NCBI RefSeq assembly: GCF_013363995.1
Contig: NZ_JABWGO010000003.1
Coordinates: 1 to 64,000, forward strand
DNA from: Nonomuraea rhodomycinica
Lineage (GTDB): Bacteria; Actinomycetota; Actinomycetes; Streptosporangiales; Streptosporangiaceae
Length of the DNA stretch: 64,000 bases
Reading direction: 5' to 3'
Position 1 is the stretch's first letter. Each line of letters opens with the position of its first letter. The position numbers were made by a program, and so were the translations under genes. Shown in pieces: positions 7,260 to 16,281 of the stretch. Below the pieces are notes generated by a model. That model was not told the DNA's origin and made no database searches. It was given only the letters and a program-made list of their open reading frames with translations.

Positions 7260-9875
7260 GTGAACAGAGACAACGGACCCGACAGCGGACAGCGCGGGGG
7301 CGGCGAATACGGGGAGAGGCGTACGTACGGTAGCAGCAGAGGCGGCGGCTACGGCTCCCGGGGCAGTGACCAGGGGGGCTCGCGAGGCGACCGCCCGTAC
7401 CGTTCCGACCAGCGCTCCGGCTCCGACCAGCGCTCCGGCGGCCGCGACGACCGGGGGCCGCGCCGCGACGGCGACGACCGCCGCTCCTCCCAGGACCGCG
7501 GCGGCGACCGGCCCGTGTACCGGAGCCGCGACGACTTCGACGACCGCGGCTGGCGCCGCGAGGGCGGGTTCCAGGGCGACCGTGGGCCGCGTCGTGAGGG
7601 CGGCTTCCAGGGCGACCGTGGGCCGCGTCGTGAGGGCGGCTTCCAGGATGATCGGGGTCCGCGTCGTGAGGGCGGGTTCCGTGACGACCGCGGGCCACGC
7701 CGTGATGACGACCGTCGTCCGTTCCGCGACCGCGACGATCGTGGTCCTCGGGGCGAGGGCGGGTTCCGGGGTGACCGTGGGCCGCGTCGTGAGGGTGGCT
7801 ACGGCGGCGAGCGTCGTTCGTTCGGTGACCGTGATGATCGTGGGCCGCGTCGTGAGGGCGGGTACGGCGGCGAGCGCCGTCCGTACCGTGATCGCGACGA
7901 CCGCGGGCCGCGTCGCGAGGGTGGCTACGGTGACCGTGGGCCGCGCCGCGAAGGCGGGTTCCAGGGTGACCGTGGGCCGCGTCGTGAGGGTGGCTACGGC
8001 GGCGAGCGTCGTTCGTTCGGTGACCGTGATGATCGTGGGCCGCGTCGTGAGGGCGGGTACGGCGGCGAACGCCGTCCGTACCGTGACCGCGACGACCGCG
8101 GGCCGCGCCGTGAAGGTGGCTTCCAGGGTGACCGTGGGCCGCGTCGTGAGGGCGGGTTCCAGGGTGATCGGGGCCCGCGCCGTGAGGGCGGGTTCCAGGG
8201 TGACCGCGGTCCGCGTCGCGAGGGTGGGTTCCGTGACGACCGCGGGCCGCGCCGTGATGACGACCGTCGTTCGTTCCGCGACCGTGACGACCGGGGTCCC
8301 CGCCGTGAGGGCGGGTACGCCGATCGGGGCCCGCGCCGCGACGACGAGCGCCGCCCGTTCCGCGACCGCGACGACCGCGGGCCGCGCCGTGAGGGCGGGT
8401 TCCAGGGCGATCGGGGTCCGCGTCGCGAGGGTGGGTTCCAGGGTGACCGGGGTCCGCGTCGCGAGGGTGGCCACGGCGATCGGGGCCCGCGTCGTGAGGG
8501 CGGGTTCCGTGACGACCGCGGGCCGCGCCGTGATGACGACCGTCGCTCGTTCCGCGACCGCGACGACCGGGGACCGCGCCGTGACGGCGGCTACCGCGAC
8601 GGCGGCGCCCGCCCGTTCTCCCGCGACCGTGACGGCGAAGGCGGCGGCAACCGTGACGACCGTCCGGGCGCCGGCACCCGCGCCAGGTACGGCAGGGCGG
8701 ACCGCGAGGACGCCCCTCAGCGCGAGCGGCTGCCCGAGATCGCCCCGGACGTCACCGCCGACGAGCTCGACAAGGAGGTGCGCGAGGAGCTGCGCTCCCT
8801 GCCCGGTGATCTGGCCGAGCTGGTGGGCAGGCACCTCGTGGCCGCCGAGCGGGCCCTGGAGGAGGACGACCCCGACCGGGCGCACGAGCACACCAAGGTG
8901 GCGCGCCGCTTCGCCGCCCGCATCGGCGTGGTCCGGGAGGCGGCGGGCATCGTCGCCTACCGCGCCGGCCACTACTCCGAGGCGCTCAGCGACCTGCGCG
9001 CCGCCCGGAGGATGACGGGCTCCGACGCGTACCTGCCGGTGATGGCCGACTGCGAGCGCGGCCTCGGCCGCCCGGAGCGCGCCCTCGACCTGGTCCGCTC
9101 TCCCGAGGCCGAGCGCCTCGACCGGCCCGAGCGCATCGAGCTGGCCATCGTCGAGTCGGGCGCCCGGCGCGACCTGGGCCAGAACGACGCCGCCGTCATC
9201 ACGCTCCAGCGGCTTCCGGAACTGCGTGACCAGGACGTGAAGCCGTGGTCGGCGCGGCTGGCGTTCGCGTACGCCGACGCGCTGCTCGACGCCGGGCACC
9301 AGGAGGCGGCGACCGACTGGTTCGCGCGGGCGATGGCGTTCGACGGTGACGGCGAGACCGACGCCGCCGAGCGGTACGCCACGCTCACCGGGGCCGTCAT
9401 CGACGACCTCGAAGAGGACTACGAGGACGGCGACGACCTCGACGTGCCGTTCGACGACGACATCGCCGTCGCGGCCACCGCGGGCGAGGCCGAGGACTCC
9501 GTCGACACCGAGGAGCCCTCCTCGGAGTCCGAGGAGCACGCCGAGGCCCTGGACGAGGACCTGGCTGAGGACCTGGACGAGGACGAGGTGTCCGAGGACG
9601 AGGTGCCCGAGGAGCAGCCGGTGCCGGACGAGGCCCCGCAGGGTGCGTCCGCTCCGGCGACCGCCGAGGCCGCCGACTCGGCCGGCCCCGGCAAGGGAGC
9701 CGACTCGGCCGAGGCAGCCGACTCGGCCGACTCCGCAGAGGCCGCGGCCCCGGCCGCCGCCGACGAGCAGAGCGACGTCCCGTCGGCGCCGGACATCAAC
9801 CTGGCGTTCATCGAGCCCGACTTCGGCGACATCCTCGACGGATCCACTCAGGACAAGCCCAAGCGGGACGACTGA
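7260..9875 (+). CDS. Arg/Gly/Asp-repeat protein with TPR-like and acidic domains
   Basis: This 871-residue, three-part protein has residues ~1-470 that are low complexity and rich in R, G and D, with about two dozen copies of a (D/G)[13 protein letters not shown] unit. Residues ~480-710 form helical hairpins resembling tetratricopeptide repeats. Residues ~715-865 are very acidic (E/D/A/P). RGG-like arms commonly bind nucleic acid, TPRs bind proteins and acidic tails can self-mask; all of that is inference here. Start: GTG 7260 is preferred over the in-frame GTG 7236 because the eight codons between them have mostly A or T in the third position, unlike the gene. Both lack a strong ribosome-binding site. 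Related repeat proteins occur near tlyA-recN in other actinomycetes. Confidence 0.8.
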   Translation: MNRDNGPDSGQRGGGEYGERRTYGSSRGGGYGSRGSDQGGSRGDRPYRSDQRSGSDQRSGGRDDRGPRRDGDDRRSSQDRGGDRPVYRSRDDFDDRGWRREGGFQGDRGPRREGGFQGDRGPRREGGFQDDRGPRREGGFRDDRGPRRDDDRRPFRDRDDRGPRGEGGFRGDRGPRREGGYGGERRSFGDRDDRGPRREGGYGGERRPYRDRDDRGPRREGGYGDRGPRREGGFQGDRGPRREGGYGGERRSFGDRDDRGPRREGGYGGERRPYRDRDDRGPRREGGFQGDRGPRREGGFQGDRGPRREGGFQGDRGPRREGGFRDDRGPRRDDDRRSFRDRDDRGPRREGGYADRGPRRDDERRPFRDRDDRGPRREGGFQGDRGPRREGGFQGDRGPRREGGHGDRGPRREGGFRDDRGPRRDDDRRSFRDRDDRGPRRDGGYRDGGARPFSRDRDGEGGGNRDDRPGAGTRARYGRADREDAPQRERLPEIAPDVTADELDKEVREELRSLPGDLAELVGRHLVAAERALEEDDPDRAHEHTKVARRFAARIGVVREAAGIVAYRAGHYSEALSDLRAARRMTGSDAYLPVMADCERGLGRPERALDLVRSPEAERLDRPERIELAIVESGARRDLGQNDAAVITLQRLPELRDQDVKPWSARLAFAYADALLDAGHQEAATDWFARAMAFDGDGETDAAERYATLTGAVIDDLEEDYEDGDDLDVPFDDDIAVAATAGEAEDSVDTEEPSSESEEHAEALDEDLAEDLDEDEVSEDEVPEEQPVPDEAPQGASAPATAEAADSAGPGKGADSAEAADSADSAEAAAPAAADEQSDVPSAPDINLAFIEPDFGDILDGSTQDKPKRDD
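7560..8600 (+). repeat. Coding tandem repeats, including a 195-bp-period duplication
   Basis: Within the RG-repeat gene, units of about 33-36 bp coding for [11 protein letters not shown] recur continuously. A larger unit is also visible: the ~145 bases from 7771 recur from 7966 almost unchanged, a period of 195 bp (65 codons). That near identity indicates recent amplification. All period lengths noted keep the reading frame. Confidence 0.85.
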
Positions 9876-9899
9876 CGCCTCGGCGCTCAGACGCGTGAG

Positions 9900-9954
9900 C
9901 AGACGGTACGGCCGGCACCATCAGGGGGTGCCGGCCGTACCGTCTGCGCGTTTT
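9900..9954. terminator. Strong bidirectional terminator
   Basis: CAGACGGTACGGCCGGCACC (9900-9919) pairs perfectly over 20 bp with its complement at 9927-9946 around a 7-base loop, and CGCGTTTT follows. It sits between the convergent RG-repeat gene and the MBL hydrolase. It is one of the best intrinsic terminators in the window. Confidence 0.92.
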
Positions 9955-10024
9955 CCGGCTCATCCGGTGGCGCCGGGTGGGCTCAGGCGGACGGGGACGC
10001 CCGCCGGGCCGCACCCCCCGGTCG

Positions 10025-10951
10025 CTACGGGTTGACGCGGTTGAGCCAGTGCAGGATGCCCGCGACGTTGGACGGCGCCCCGCTCAGCAGCTCGAACTGC
10101 TCGGCCGCCTCGCCCTCCATCTCCAGCGCCGCATAGCGCTCCTTCGTCCGGTCGCGCACCATGGCGACGGCGTGGTCCAGGTCCATGCCCTCCGCGTGGG
10201 CCTGACGGGTCAGGTCCACCCAGATGCGCAGCTCTTCCGCGGAACGTTCGAGAGTGTCCTCGACGGCGTCGACCGGTCCGTAGTGGCTGAACAGCAGCCG
10301 TTGCGGACCGAGCGCCTTGAACAGGGCGATCGAGTTGAGCGCAGTGTCCAGGTCGAAGTCCGGCGGCGGCGTGGCGGGACGCAGGTCGCCGGTCTCGGGG
10401 AGGTAGACGCCGGCGGCGTCGCCGACGTAGAGGTCGCCGGTGCCGGAGTCGACGAGGCCGACGTGGTGTTTGGCATGGCCCGGCGAGTAGTGGCTGCTGA
10501 GGGTGCGGCCGTTGCCCAGGTCGACGGCGCCGGTGTCGCCGAGGGCGACGATGCGTTCCGTCTCGGTCGGCGACAGCTCGCCGAACAGCGTGTCGAGCTT
10601 GTCACCCCACACCATCCGGGCGCTGGCCATGAGACGGGACGGGTCGGCCAGATGCCTCGCGCCCTTCTCGTGGACGACGATCTGCGCGGAGGGGAAGAAC
10701 TTCGCGATGTCGCCGACTCCGCCCGCGTGGTCGAGGTGGATGTGCGTGACCACCACGCTCGCCAGGTCGTCGGGTCCCACCCCGAGCGAGGCCAGGGCGT
10801 CGCGCACCACGGGCGCGGAGGTCGACGTCCCGGTCTCCACCAGGCAGGGCCGATCGGACAGGATCAGGTAGCCGGCCGTGATTCCCGAGTAACCGGCCAT
10901 TTTCGTGTCGATCTCATAGACGTCGCCGCCAAGGGCGGTGATGTTGTCCAC
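10025..10951 (-). CDS. MBL-fold metallo-hydrolase
   Basis: This 308-residue metallo-beta-lactamase-fold protein has the metal-binding signature HIHLDH (70-75), later ligands in the SSHYSPGHAKHH and GDAAG segments, and a final HYGPVD histidine. It has a C-terminal helical extension. Such enzymes hydrolyse thioesters, lactones or phosphodiesters; the substrate here is unknown. The start is taken as GTG 10951 because GGGAG lies about 7 bases upstream and conserved sequence (VDNITALGGDVYEID) begins there. A longer frame upstream is not supported. It is cytoplasmic, with no signal peptide. Confidence 0.85.
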   Translation of the reverse strand: MDNITALGGDVYEIDTKMAGYSGITAGYLILSDRPCLVETGTSTSAPVVRDALASLGVGPDDLASVVVTHIHLDHAGGVGDIAKFFPSAQIVVHEKGARHLADPSRLMASARMVWGDKLDTLFGELSPTETERIVALGDTGAVDLGNGRTLSSHYSPGHAKHHVGLVDSGTGDLYVGDAAGVYLPETGDLRPATPPPDFDLDTALNSIALFKALGPQRLLFSHYGPVDAVEDTLERSAEELRIWVDLTRQAHAEGMDLDHAVAMVRDRTKERYAALEMEGEAAEQFELLSGAPSNVAGILHWLNRVNP

Positions 10952-11062
10952 AGGAACTCCCGAGCAGCGGTCCGCTATCCCCAGAACGACATTCGAGCCG
11001 TCCTGGCCATGTCCACATCGTAGAGAGTGATCCCCGCCGGAGCATCGGATGGGAGGACGACA

Positions 11063-11806
11063 GTGGACCGCAACGAGGTCGTGCTGGCAGGGAGGGTGTC
11101 CGTGGCAGCCGAGGACAAGCCGCTGCCCAGCGGTGACACCTTGACGAGGTGGCGCCTGGCCGTGCGCAGGGATCGCCCGCACCCGAAGGGCGGCGTGATG
11201 ACGGACAGCATCCCGTGCATCACGTTCGTCCCCGAGGTCGCGGCCGTCGTGCGTGACGCGGGGCCGGACGATCCGCTGGAGGTCAGAGGCGCGTTCAGGT
11301 GCCGCGTCTACGGCCCGCCGTCAGGGAAGACCTGGCGGTACGAGGTGGAGGTCTTCCGCGTCGAACCGGTCGGCGTCGATCAGGCGTCGCCTCCTCCCGG
11401 AGCGCGACGGCGCACGACCAGAGGACCGCGCACGCCCAAACCCTCGCCCGCCACCCCGCCTGGCGGCGGGGGCGCTCTGGGGCGCGCCTCCCTCGGGGAG
11501 GGCGCTCTTGCGGCGCCCGCCGCATCGCCTCGCCCGCCCGCGGAGTCGCCTCGTGCGGAGCCGCCTCACGTCGGGCCGCCTCACGTTGAGCCGCCTCGTG
11601 TCGGGCCGCCTCACGTCGGGCCGCCTCGCGTTGAGCCGCCTCGCGCCGAGACCGAGTCGCTCGTGGACGAGAAGGCTCATGAGCCCACCCCGAAGGACGA
11701 TTCTTACGCTTCCCCACACATGTCGTCCGCGCCGAGCCGCCTCCAGGCAGTGCTCGACAGCTGTAGATCCGCGGGGAGAGGCGTGCTTTCACGTTCCAGC
11801 CGCTGA
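11063..11806 (+). CDS. SSB-like OB-fold protein with pentapeptide-repeat tail
   Basis: This 247-residue protein has an OB-fold N-terminus (residues ~1-110: DRNEVVLAGRVSVAAEDKPL, then TRWRLAVRRD and YEVEVFRVEP) that resembles small actinobacterial single-stranded-DNA-binding proteins. Start: GTG 11063 with GGGAGGA 5 bases upstream. From ~residue 165 the sequence turns into PPHVG/PPRVE pentapeptides (15-bp repeats) and ends without the acidic DDDIPF-type tip typical of SSB. This may be a paralogue that does not recruit SSB partners, or its 3' end may have been rebuilt by repeat expansion. The extreme C-terminal ~45 residues have no recognisable family features. Confidence 0.7.
   Translation: MDRNEVVLAGRVSVAAEDKPLPSGDTLTRWRLAVRRDRPHPKGGVMTDSIPCITFVPEVAAVVRDAGPDDPLEVRGAFRCRVYGPPSGKTWRYEVEVFRVEPVGVDQASPPPGARRRTTRGPRTPKPSPATPPGGGGALGRASLGEGALAAPAASPRPPAESPRAEPPHVGPPHVEPPRVGPPHVGPPRVEPPRAETESLVDEKAHEPTPKDDSYASPHMSSAPSRLQAVLDSCRSAGRGVLSRSSR
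11562..11656 (+). repeat. 15-bp tandem repeat in the SSB-like gene
   Basis: About six to seven copies of a 15-bp unit (core GCCGCCTCACGTCGG) encode PPHVG, PPHVE and PPRVG pentapeptides. The unit is a codon multiple, and the variants alternate GTTGA and GTCGG ends. Confidence 0.8.
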
Positions 11807-12098
11807 GGGCGTGAGCACCGCCGCTTCACGAGCGAAGAGCGTGCCGACGGGAGCGTTGGGGCGAGGCCGAGGTCGTGCGGGTGGACTGGTCGCGCCGCCG
11901 AGGTGCTGGCGCCAGGGATGTCGGCGCTCACCGAGGAGCGCCTGACGGTGGCCCAGCCCCATGGAGTGCCCCCGAACGGACGCAGCCTCGCGGGCGGGCC
12001 ATCGAACAACCACAAACGCGGATGGAACCCGAAGGGCGGCAGGAGGGGGGAGGCGGCTCGGCCCTATGTAGGTGGATCTCGCTGGTCGGACGGGCGGC
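11807..12098. other. Intergenic region, no gene recognised
   Basis: This 292-base gap lies between the convergent SSB-like and DUF1015 genes. Open frames exist on both strands, but none has a ribosome-binding site or a family resemblance. I see no terminator hairpin, repeat or RNA gene. Confidence 0.5.
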
Positions 12099-14273
12099 TC
12101 AGCCGGTGGCGAAGGTGCGCAGGACCAGGCCGGTTCGGGGCTTGGGGCCGAAGGAGGTGGACTTGCGGGGGACGCGCTCGCCGGACGCGGCGACCGCGAG
12201 CACCTCGGCGACGAGGAGCGGCTTGAGGATCACCGCTGTTCCCCCCGTCTGCACGGCCTGCTCCACCGCGGCATGGGCGTCGTGGTGGACGATCCGTACC
12301 GACTGCTCGTCGTCCCGCACGCCCCACACCTTGGGCATCAGGAACTCCGTCAGGATGGAGGTGTTCAGTGCGTTCCACCGGTCCGAACGGTCGGCGGGCA
12401 TGGCGCGGGCCAGCTGCATCGGGTCGGGATCGGTCAGCAGATGGGCTCCGCCTTCACCGGCCACCAGGAACGCCAGACCGGGGGCAGCCTCCAGCGCGGC
12501 AAGGCCCTCGGCCAGATCGGGACACTCCTGGACCCGCCACGATCCCCTCGCCTTGGAGACCGCCTCAGCCAAGGGCAGCGCCGGGATGACCCGATGGATG
12601 GCCTTGAGGTCCGGCGGGTAGGCCGTGGCATCCACCAGCAACGCCAGGCCGAAGTCCCAGGGGCCGGAAGGCGGCCGTCCCGCCTCGGCCTGCCCCTCCA
12701 CGTGTGTGCTCGCGGCGTTGTCCGCGGCGGCCTCATGAGTCTGCGGCGCGTCTGGCGAGGCGATCGGCGCGGATGAGTCGTCGGCGTCTGGCGCGCTGCC
12801 GTCGGGGCGGCTTGGGGTGGGTGGTGCGCTGCCGTCCGCGCGGGCTGGGGAGGGTGGCGCGCTGCCGTCGGGGCGGGCTGGGGTGGGTGGCGCGCTGCCG
12901 TCCGCGCGGTCTTGGGAGGCCTCCGGCGAGGGCTCCTCCGCGGACGCCAGCCGTGCCGGCGCGGCTTGCGGGGCGCTTGCCTGGGCGCGCGCCGTGTGCT
13001 CCTGGCGTTGCAGGACTCGGTACGTGGCGTACCGGTGATGGCCGTCCGCGATCAGGGCTTGGCGAGGGCGCAGATCGGCGTTGATCGCGGCGATCTCCGC
13101 CTCGTCGGTGATCGCCCACAGCCGGTGGGTCAGGCCGTCCTCGGTCCTGGCCACGACCAGAGGCTCACGCGTGGTGGCCACCTCGTCCACGAGACGCGTC
13201 GCCTGCCCGTGGTCCCCGTCGTACAGGAGGAAGATGGGTTCGAGGTTCGCCTGGGTGGTGCTCATGAGAGCGAGCCGGTCCGCCACCGGGCCGGGGAAGA
13301 CGTGCTCGTGGGGCAGGATGACGCCCTGAGTCGGATCGGCGATGCCCACGTCACCGATGAGGCCGCGCTGCAGGACCGTGGGGCCGCTCTGCTCGTACAC
13401 GTACAACGCGGGAAGCTCGTCCGTCACGAGGATGCCCGCGTCGAGCCAGGCGCGCAGGGTGTCGCGGGCCTCGGCGTAGCGTCTTCCGTCGATCCCGGGC
13501 ACCTGCTGCGCGAAACCGCCCTCGTCCGGGCCACCCTGGTCTCGCGTGACGGGGCCGCCCTCGTCCGGGCCACCCTGGTCTCGCGTCACGAGGCTGCTCT
13601 CCGCGACTCTCTCGGCTGCGCCGCGCCCGCCTCGCGTCTCCGGGCCGGGCGCGTCCGGCGCCTCTGTCCCGCTCGTGGTGTGCCGTATTTGCGGGTTATC
13701 CGCTTGCGGGGCCTTTGCCGCCTCTGCGCCGCGTATTTGCGGGTTATCCGCTTGTGGTGCCTCTGGCCTGTCTGCGCCGACTGTCTGTGGGTTGTTCTCG
13801 TGTGGCCCCTCTGGCACGCCGCGTGCCTGCGGGCTGTTCGCGTGCGGTGCCTCCCGCAGGTTCGCGTCCGGCTCGCGTGCGCCGTTCACGTGCGGCGCCT
13901 CCGGGGCGTTCGGGGCTCGCGTGTCCGGGCTGCCCGCGTCTTGTCGGTCGGGTACCGGGGCTGCGTGCGGATGTCTCTCGGTCTCGTCGGCGGCTGCCCG
14001 GGTATCGGGGGCCGTTAGCGACCCGCTGGGTGCTGAGGCCGCCTCCGAGGCGCCTGAAGGGGTGCTGACCCGTACGGGTGGTGTGGTGGGGCGGGGAAGG
14101 ATGAGGCGTACCACGTTGTTCGGATGAGAGTGCAGCAACGCTCGGACGTCGTCGTCCGAGATCAGGTCATACGGCGGGGAGGTGACCTTGGCGGGGTCGT
14201 CCACGGCGAAACGGACACCGCGGAAGGGACGCAGCACCAGCCCGTCGGGCACCGGCAGTTCAGGACTCCCCAT
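12099..14273 (-). CDS. DUF1015 family protein with two low-complexity insertions
   Basis: This 724-residue DUF1015 (SpoU-associated/uncharacterised, HTH-lacking) protein is usually ~400-430 residues long. Conserved blocks are RPFRGVRFAVDDPAKVTSPP near the start, ALYVYEQ and GVILPHEHVFPGP in the middle, IADGHHRYATYR (~410) and the C-terminal LVLRTFATG. Two proline/alanine-rich repeat segments, ~62-260 and ~426-536, interrupt the domain while keeping the frame, and would loop out from the fold. The function of DUF1015 is not established; the DGHH motif suggests metal or phosphate chemistry. The start is uncertain. ATG 14273 is spaced about 10 bases from GGGAG; ATG 14282 is too close to it. It is divergent from the TPR gene at 14394. 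Confidence 0.8.
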   Translation of the reverse strand: MGSPELPVPDGLVLRPFRGVRFAVDDPAKVTSPPYDLISDDDVRALLHSHPNNVVRLILPRPTTPPVRVSTPSGASEAASAPSGSLTAPDTRAAADETERHPHAAPVPDRQDAGSPDTRAPNAPEAPHVNGAREPDANLREAPHANSPQARGVPEGPHENNPQTVGADRPEAPQADNPQIRGAEAAKAPQADNPQIRHTTSGTEAPDAPGPETRGGRGAAERVAESSLVTRDQGGPDEGGPVTRDQGGPDEGGFAQQVPGIDGRRYAEARDTLRAWLDAGILVTDELPALYVYEQSGPTVLQRGLIGDVGIADPTQGVILPHEHVFPGPVADRLALMSTTQANLEPIFLLYDGDHGQATRLVDEVATTREPLVVARTEDGLTHRLWAITDEAEIAAINADLRPRQALIADGHHRYATYRVLQRQEHTARAQASAPQAAPARLASAEEPSPEASQDRADGSAPPTPARPDGSAPPSPARADGSAPPTPSRPDGSAPDADDSSAPIASPDAPQTHEAAADNAASTHVEGQAEAGRPPSGPWDFGLALLVDATAYPPDLKAIHRVIPALPLAEAVSKARGSWRVQECPDLAEGLAALEAAPGLAFLVAGEGGAHLLTDPDPMQLARAMPADRSDRWNALNTSILTEFLMPKVWGVRDDEQSVRIVHHDAHAAVEQAVQTGGTAVILKPLLVAEVLAVAASGERVPRKSTSFGPKPRTGLVLRTFATG
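12795..12910 (-). repeat. 33-bp tandem repeat inside the DUF1015 gene
   Basis: Four consecutive 33-bp units encode DGSAPPTPARP-type 11-residue repeats (minus strand). They build the second insertion of the DUF1015 protein. The first insertion (about 13530-13960) holds more degenerate repeats, such as two copies of DEGGPVTRDQGGP and several AP(Q/H)ADNPQIR-like units. Confidence 0.8.
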
Positions 14274-14393
14274 ATCGGGCATGCTCCCATCAACATCCGA
14301 GTCTTCCAGAAGCCGCCCCAGCACCCCCGCCGCGTCCGACTCCGTGGCGAGCCGAGCGGAGCCGTCGTCTGCCGATGAAGGAGGCCTCACGCA

Positions 14394-14816
14394 ATGGTCC
14401 AAGGAAGAAACGTCCACGATGATTCCCCCGGCGCCCCCGAAGGTGACGTTTACGACTGGTACCAGCGTGGGGTGAAGCTGCTCAAGGACGGCAGCCCGGC
14501 CGCGGCGGCCGCGCTGCTGGAGCGGGCGGCCCTGGCCGAGCCCGACTCCCGCAGCATTCTGGAGGCGTTGGCGCGGGCGCAGTTCAACTCGCGGCAGTAC
14601 GCGGAGGCTGCGGAGAGTTTCCGGCAGATCGTGGACGCCAACCCGGCTGAGGATTACGCCCATTTCGGGCTCGGGTTGTCGCTGTGGCGCACCGGTGACA
14701 TCGAGGGCGCTCAAGAGCCGCTGGCCATCGCCGTGGCGATGCGCCCCGACGAGCGGCACTACGTGTCGGCGTTGAAGAGTGTTCGGGCGACATTGCGCGC
14801 CCGGCGGGAGATCTGA
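14394..14816 (+). CDS. Small tetratricopeptide-repeat protein
   Basis: This 140-residue protein is made of about three TPR hairpins (YQRGVKLLKDGSPAAAAALL, ALARAQFNSRQYAEAAESF, HFGLGLSLWRTGDIEGAQEP). TPRs mediate protein-protein contacts. No partner is evident, but it lies in the conserved tlyA-recN neighbourhood. Start: ATG 14394 with AAGGAGG 9 bases upstream. It is divergent from the DUF1015 gene across 120 bases. Confidence 0.85.
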   Translation: MVQGRNVHDDSPGAPEGDVYDWYQRGVKLLKDGSPAAAAALLERAALAEPDSRSILEALARAQFNSRQYAEAAESFRQIVDANPAEDYAHFGLGLSLWRTGDIEGAQEPLAIAVAMRPDERHYVSALKSVRATLRARREI

Positions 14817-15232
14817 CGGGCGAGGGCTGCAGGCGCGTCGCTTCCCCTCACGTTCACGGCCGTGTGAACCGGGAAGAGCGTCACCGTGCGGAGAGGCGTG
14901 CGGCCCCCACGGCGGCGGCCGGCCCGGCGGCCGGCCTGGGTGGTCGCGCGCCAAGGGTGAAGACGGCGGCGCTATTGTCTCGGTGATGGCGCCGACGTGT
15001 GGTCACACGCGGACGGCGTATGGCACACCCGCTCCGCGTAGGGCCGCCCGTCCCCAGCGTGCGGTCGCACGCGCACAGCGCGCGGCCACACGCGTCCCGT
15101 CAACCGTCGCACACGCCCCGTGTGCGGCCACACCCGCTCGGCGGGCGGCCACACCGCGCTCGCCGTGCGCACACCAGCGCTCGGCGTGCGGCACCAGCGC
15201 TCGGCGGGCCCACCGCGACCGAAAGGCGACCC
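14817..15232 (+). other. 416-base leader with GC-rich degenerate repeats
   Basis: No gene is recognised here. The stretch holds an inverted repeat CGTGTG-GT-CACACG (14996-15009) and, from about 15121 to 15209, four degenerate ~21-bp units of the form GCGGCCACACCCGCTCGGCG. A weak -10-like TATTGT is at 14973-14978. An open frame from 14999 continues into the HAD gene, but the extra 78 residues (R, P, H and S) do not resemble the family. Confidence 0.55.
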
Positions 15233-16204
15233 GTGCTGATCGACGGCTACGACACCCTGCTGCTCGACCTCGACGGCGTGGTCTACCTCGGCAGCCACGC
15301 AGTCCCGGGCGCCCCCGAGGCGCTCGGGGAGGCGCGGGCCAGGGGCGTGCGGCTCGCGTACGTGACCAACAACGCCTCACGCACCCCCGCCGCCATCGCC
15401 GCCCACCTGCGTGAGCTGGGCGTGCCCGCCGTCGCCGACGACGTGGTGACGTCGGCGCAGGCCGCCGCGCGGCTGGTGTCGGAGCGGGTGCCCGCGGGCT
15501 CGAACGTGCTGGTCGTGGGCGGTTCCGGGCTGCGCATGGCCGTACGGGACCGGGGGCTCAGGCCGGTGACCACGGCGATGGACGCGCCCGCCGCCGTCGT
15601 GCAGGGCATCGCCCCCGGGCTGGCGTACGGGCTGCTGTCCGAGGGGGCCCTCGCCGTGCGGCAGGGCGCGCTGTTCGTGGCGTCCAACGGCGACAGCACC
15701 ATGCCGACCGGCCGCGGCGAGCTGCCCGGCAACGGGGCGATGGTGCGGGTGATCGCCGCCGCCACGGGGGTCGAGCCGGTGTACGCGGGCAAGCCCGACC
15801 CGCCGCTGCACCGCGAGTCCATGATCCGTACCGGGGCCCAGCGGCCCCTGGTGGTGGGCGACCGGCTCGACACCGACATCGAGGGCGCCACCAACGCGGG
15901 CGTCGACAGCCTGCTCGTGCTCACCGGTGTGGCCACACCGCTCGACCTGCTCACGGCCGGACCGGAGCACCGGCCCACCTACGTCGCCGACGGGCTCGGC
16001 GCGCTGTCGCGACCGTACCCGGAGGTGCGGGACGGCGTCTGCGGAGGGTGGCGGGCCCGCTGGCAGGACGGCGCGCTGCGGCTGGAGGGCGACGGCAGTC
16101 CGATCGACGGTCTGCGCGCCGCCTGCGACGCCGTCTGGACGGCCGTGGGGGAGGGGCGGGCCGAGGAGGACGCGGTCAAGCACGCCCTCGACCGCCTCGG
16201 GTGA
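15233..16204 (+). CDS. HAD-IIA family phosphatase (NagD/PGP-like)
   Basis: This 323-residue HAD hydrolase has motif I DLDGVV (12-17, nucleophile Asp12 and acid/base Asp14), motif II in YVTNNAS, Lys in YAGKPDPP, and motif III/IV GDRLDTDI. The arrangement is that of the NagD / phosphoglycolate-phosphatase type with a C2 cap. It also has a C-terminal ~45-residue part seen in actinobacterial members. It probably acts on small phosphorylated metabolites as a repair or housekeeping phosphatase. Start: GTG 15233 with GAAAGG 7 bases before it, chosen because DLDG normally sits ~12 residues from the N-terminus. It is in the conserved block leading into tlyA-nadK-recN. Confidence 0.85.
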   Translation: MLIDGYDTLLLDLDGVVYLGSHAVPGAPEALGEARARGVRLAYVTNNASRTPAAIAAHLRELGVPAVADDVVTSAQAAARLVSERVPAGSNVLVVGGSGLRMAVRDRGLRPVTTAMDAPAAVVQGIAPGLAYGLLSEGALAVRQGALFVASNGDSTMPTGRGELPGNGAMVRVIAAATGVEPVYAGKPDPPLHRESMIRTGAQRPLVVGDRLDTDIEGATNAGVDSLLVLTGVATPLDLLTAGPEHRPTYVADGLGALSRPYPEVRDGVCGGWRARWQDGALRLEGDGSPIDGLRAACDAVWTAVGEGRAEEDAVKHALDRLG

Positions 16205-16281
16205 ACGGCTTCGGCCCCCCGGTCACACCCCACAGTCTCCCGGCAACACAGCTCGCGGGACTACGGTCTCCCGGCGACGCC

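Noticed and set aside
7104..9539. An 811-codon minus-strand frame opposite the RG-repeat gene
   Set aside because: The plus frame has the homologous TPR and acidic regions, while the minus frame is a repetitive artefact of the same repeats.
14999..15232. N-terminal extension of the HAD phosphatase
   Set aside because: Seventy-eight Arg/Pro/His residues from repeat DNA precede the conserved start; GTG 15233 has a ribosome-binding site and normal spacing to DLDG.
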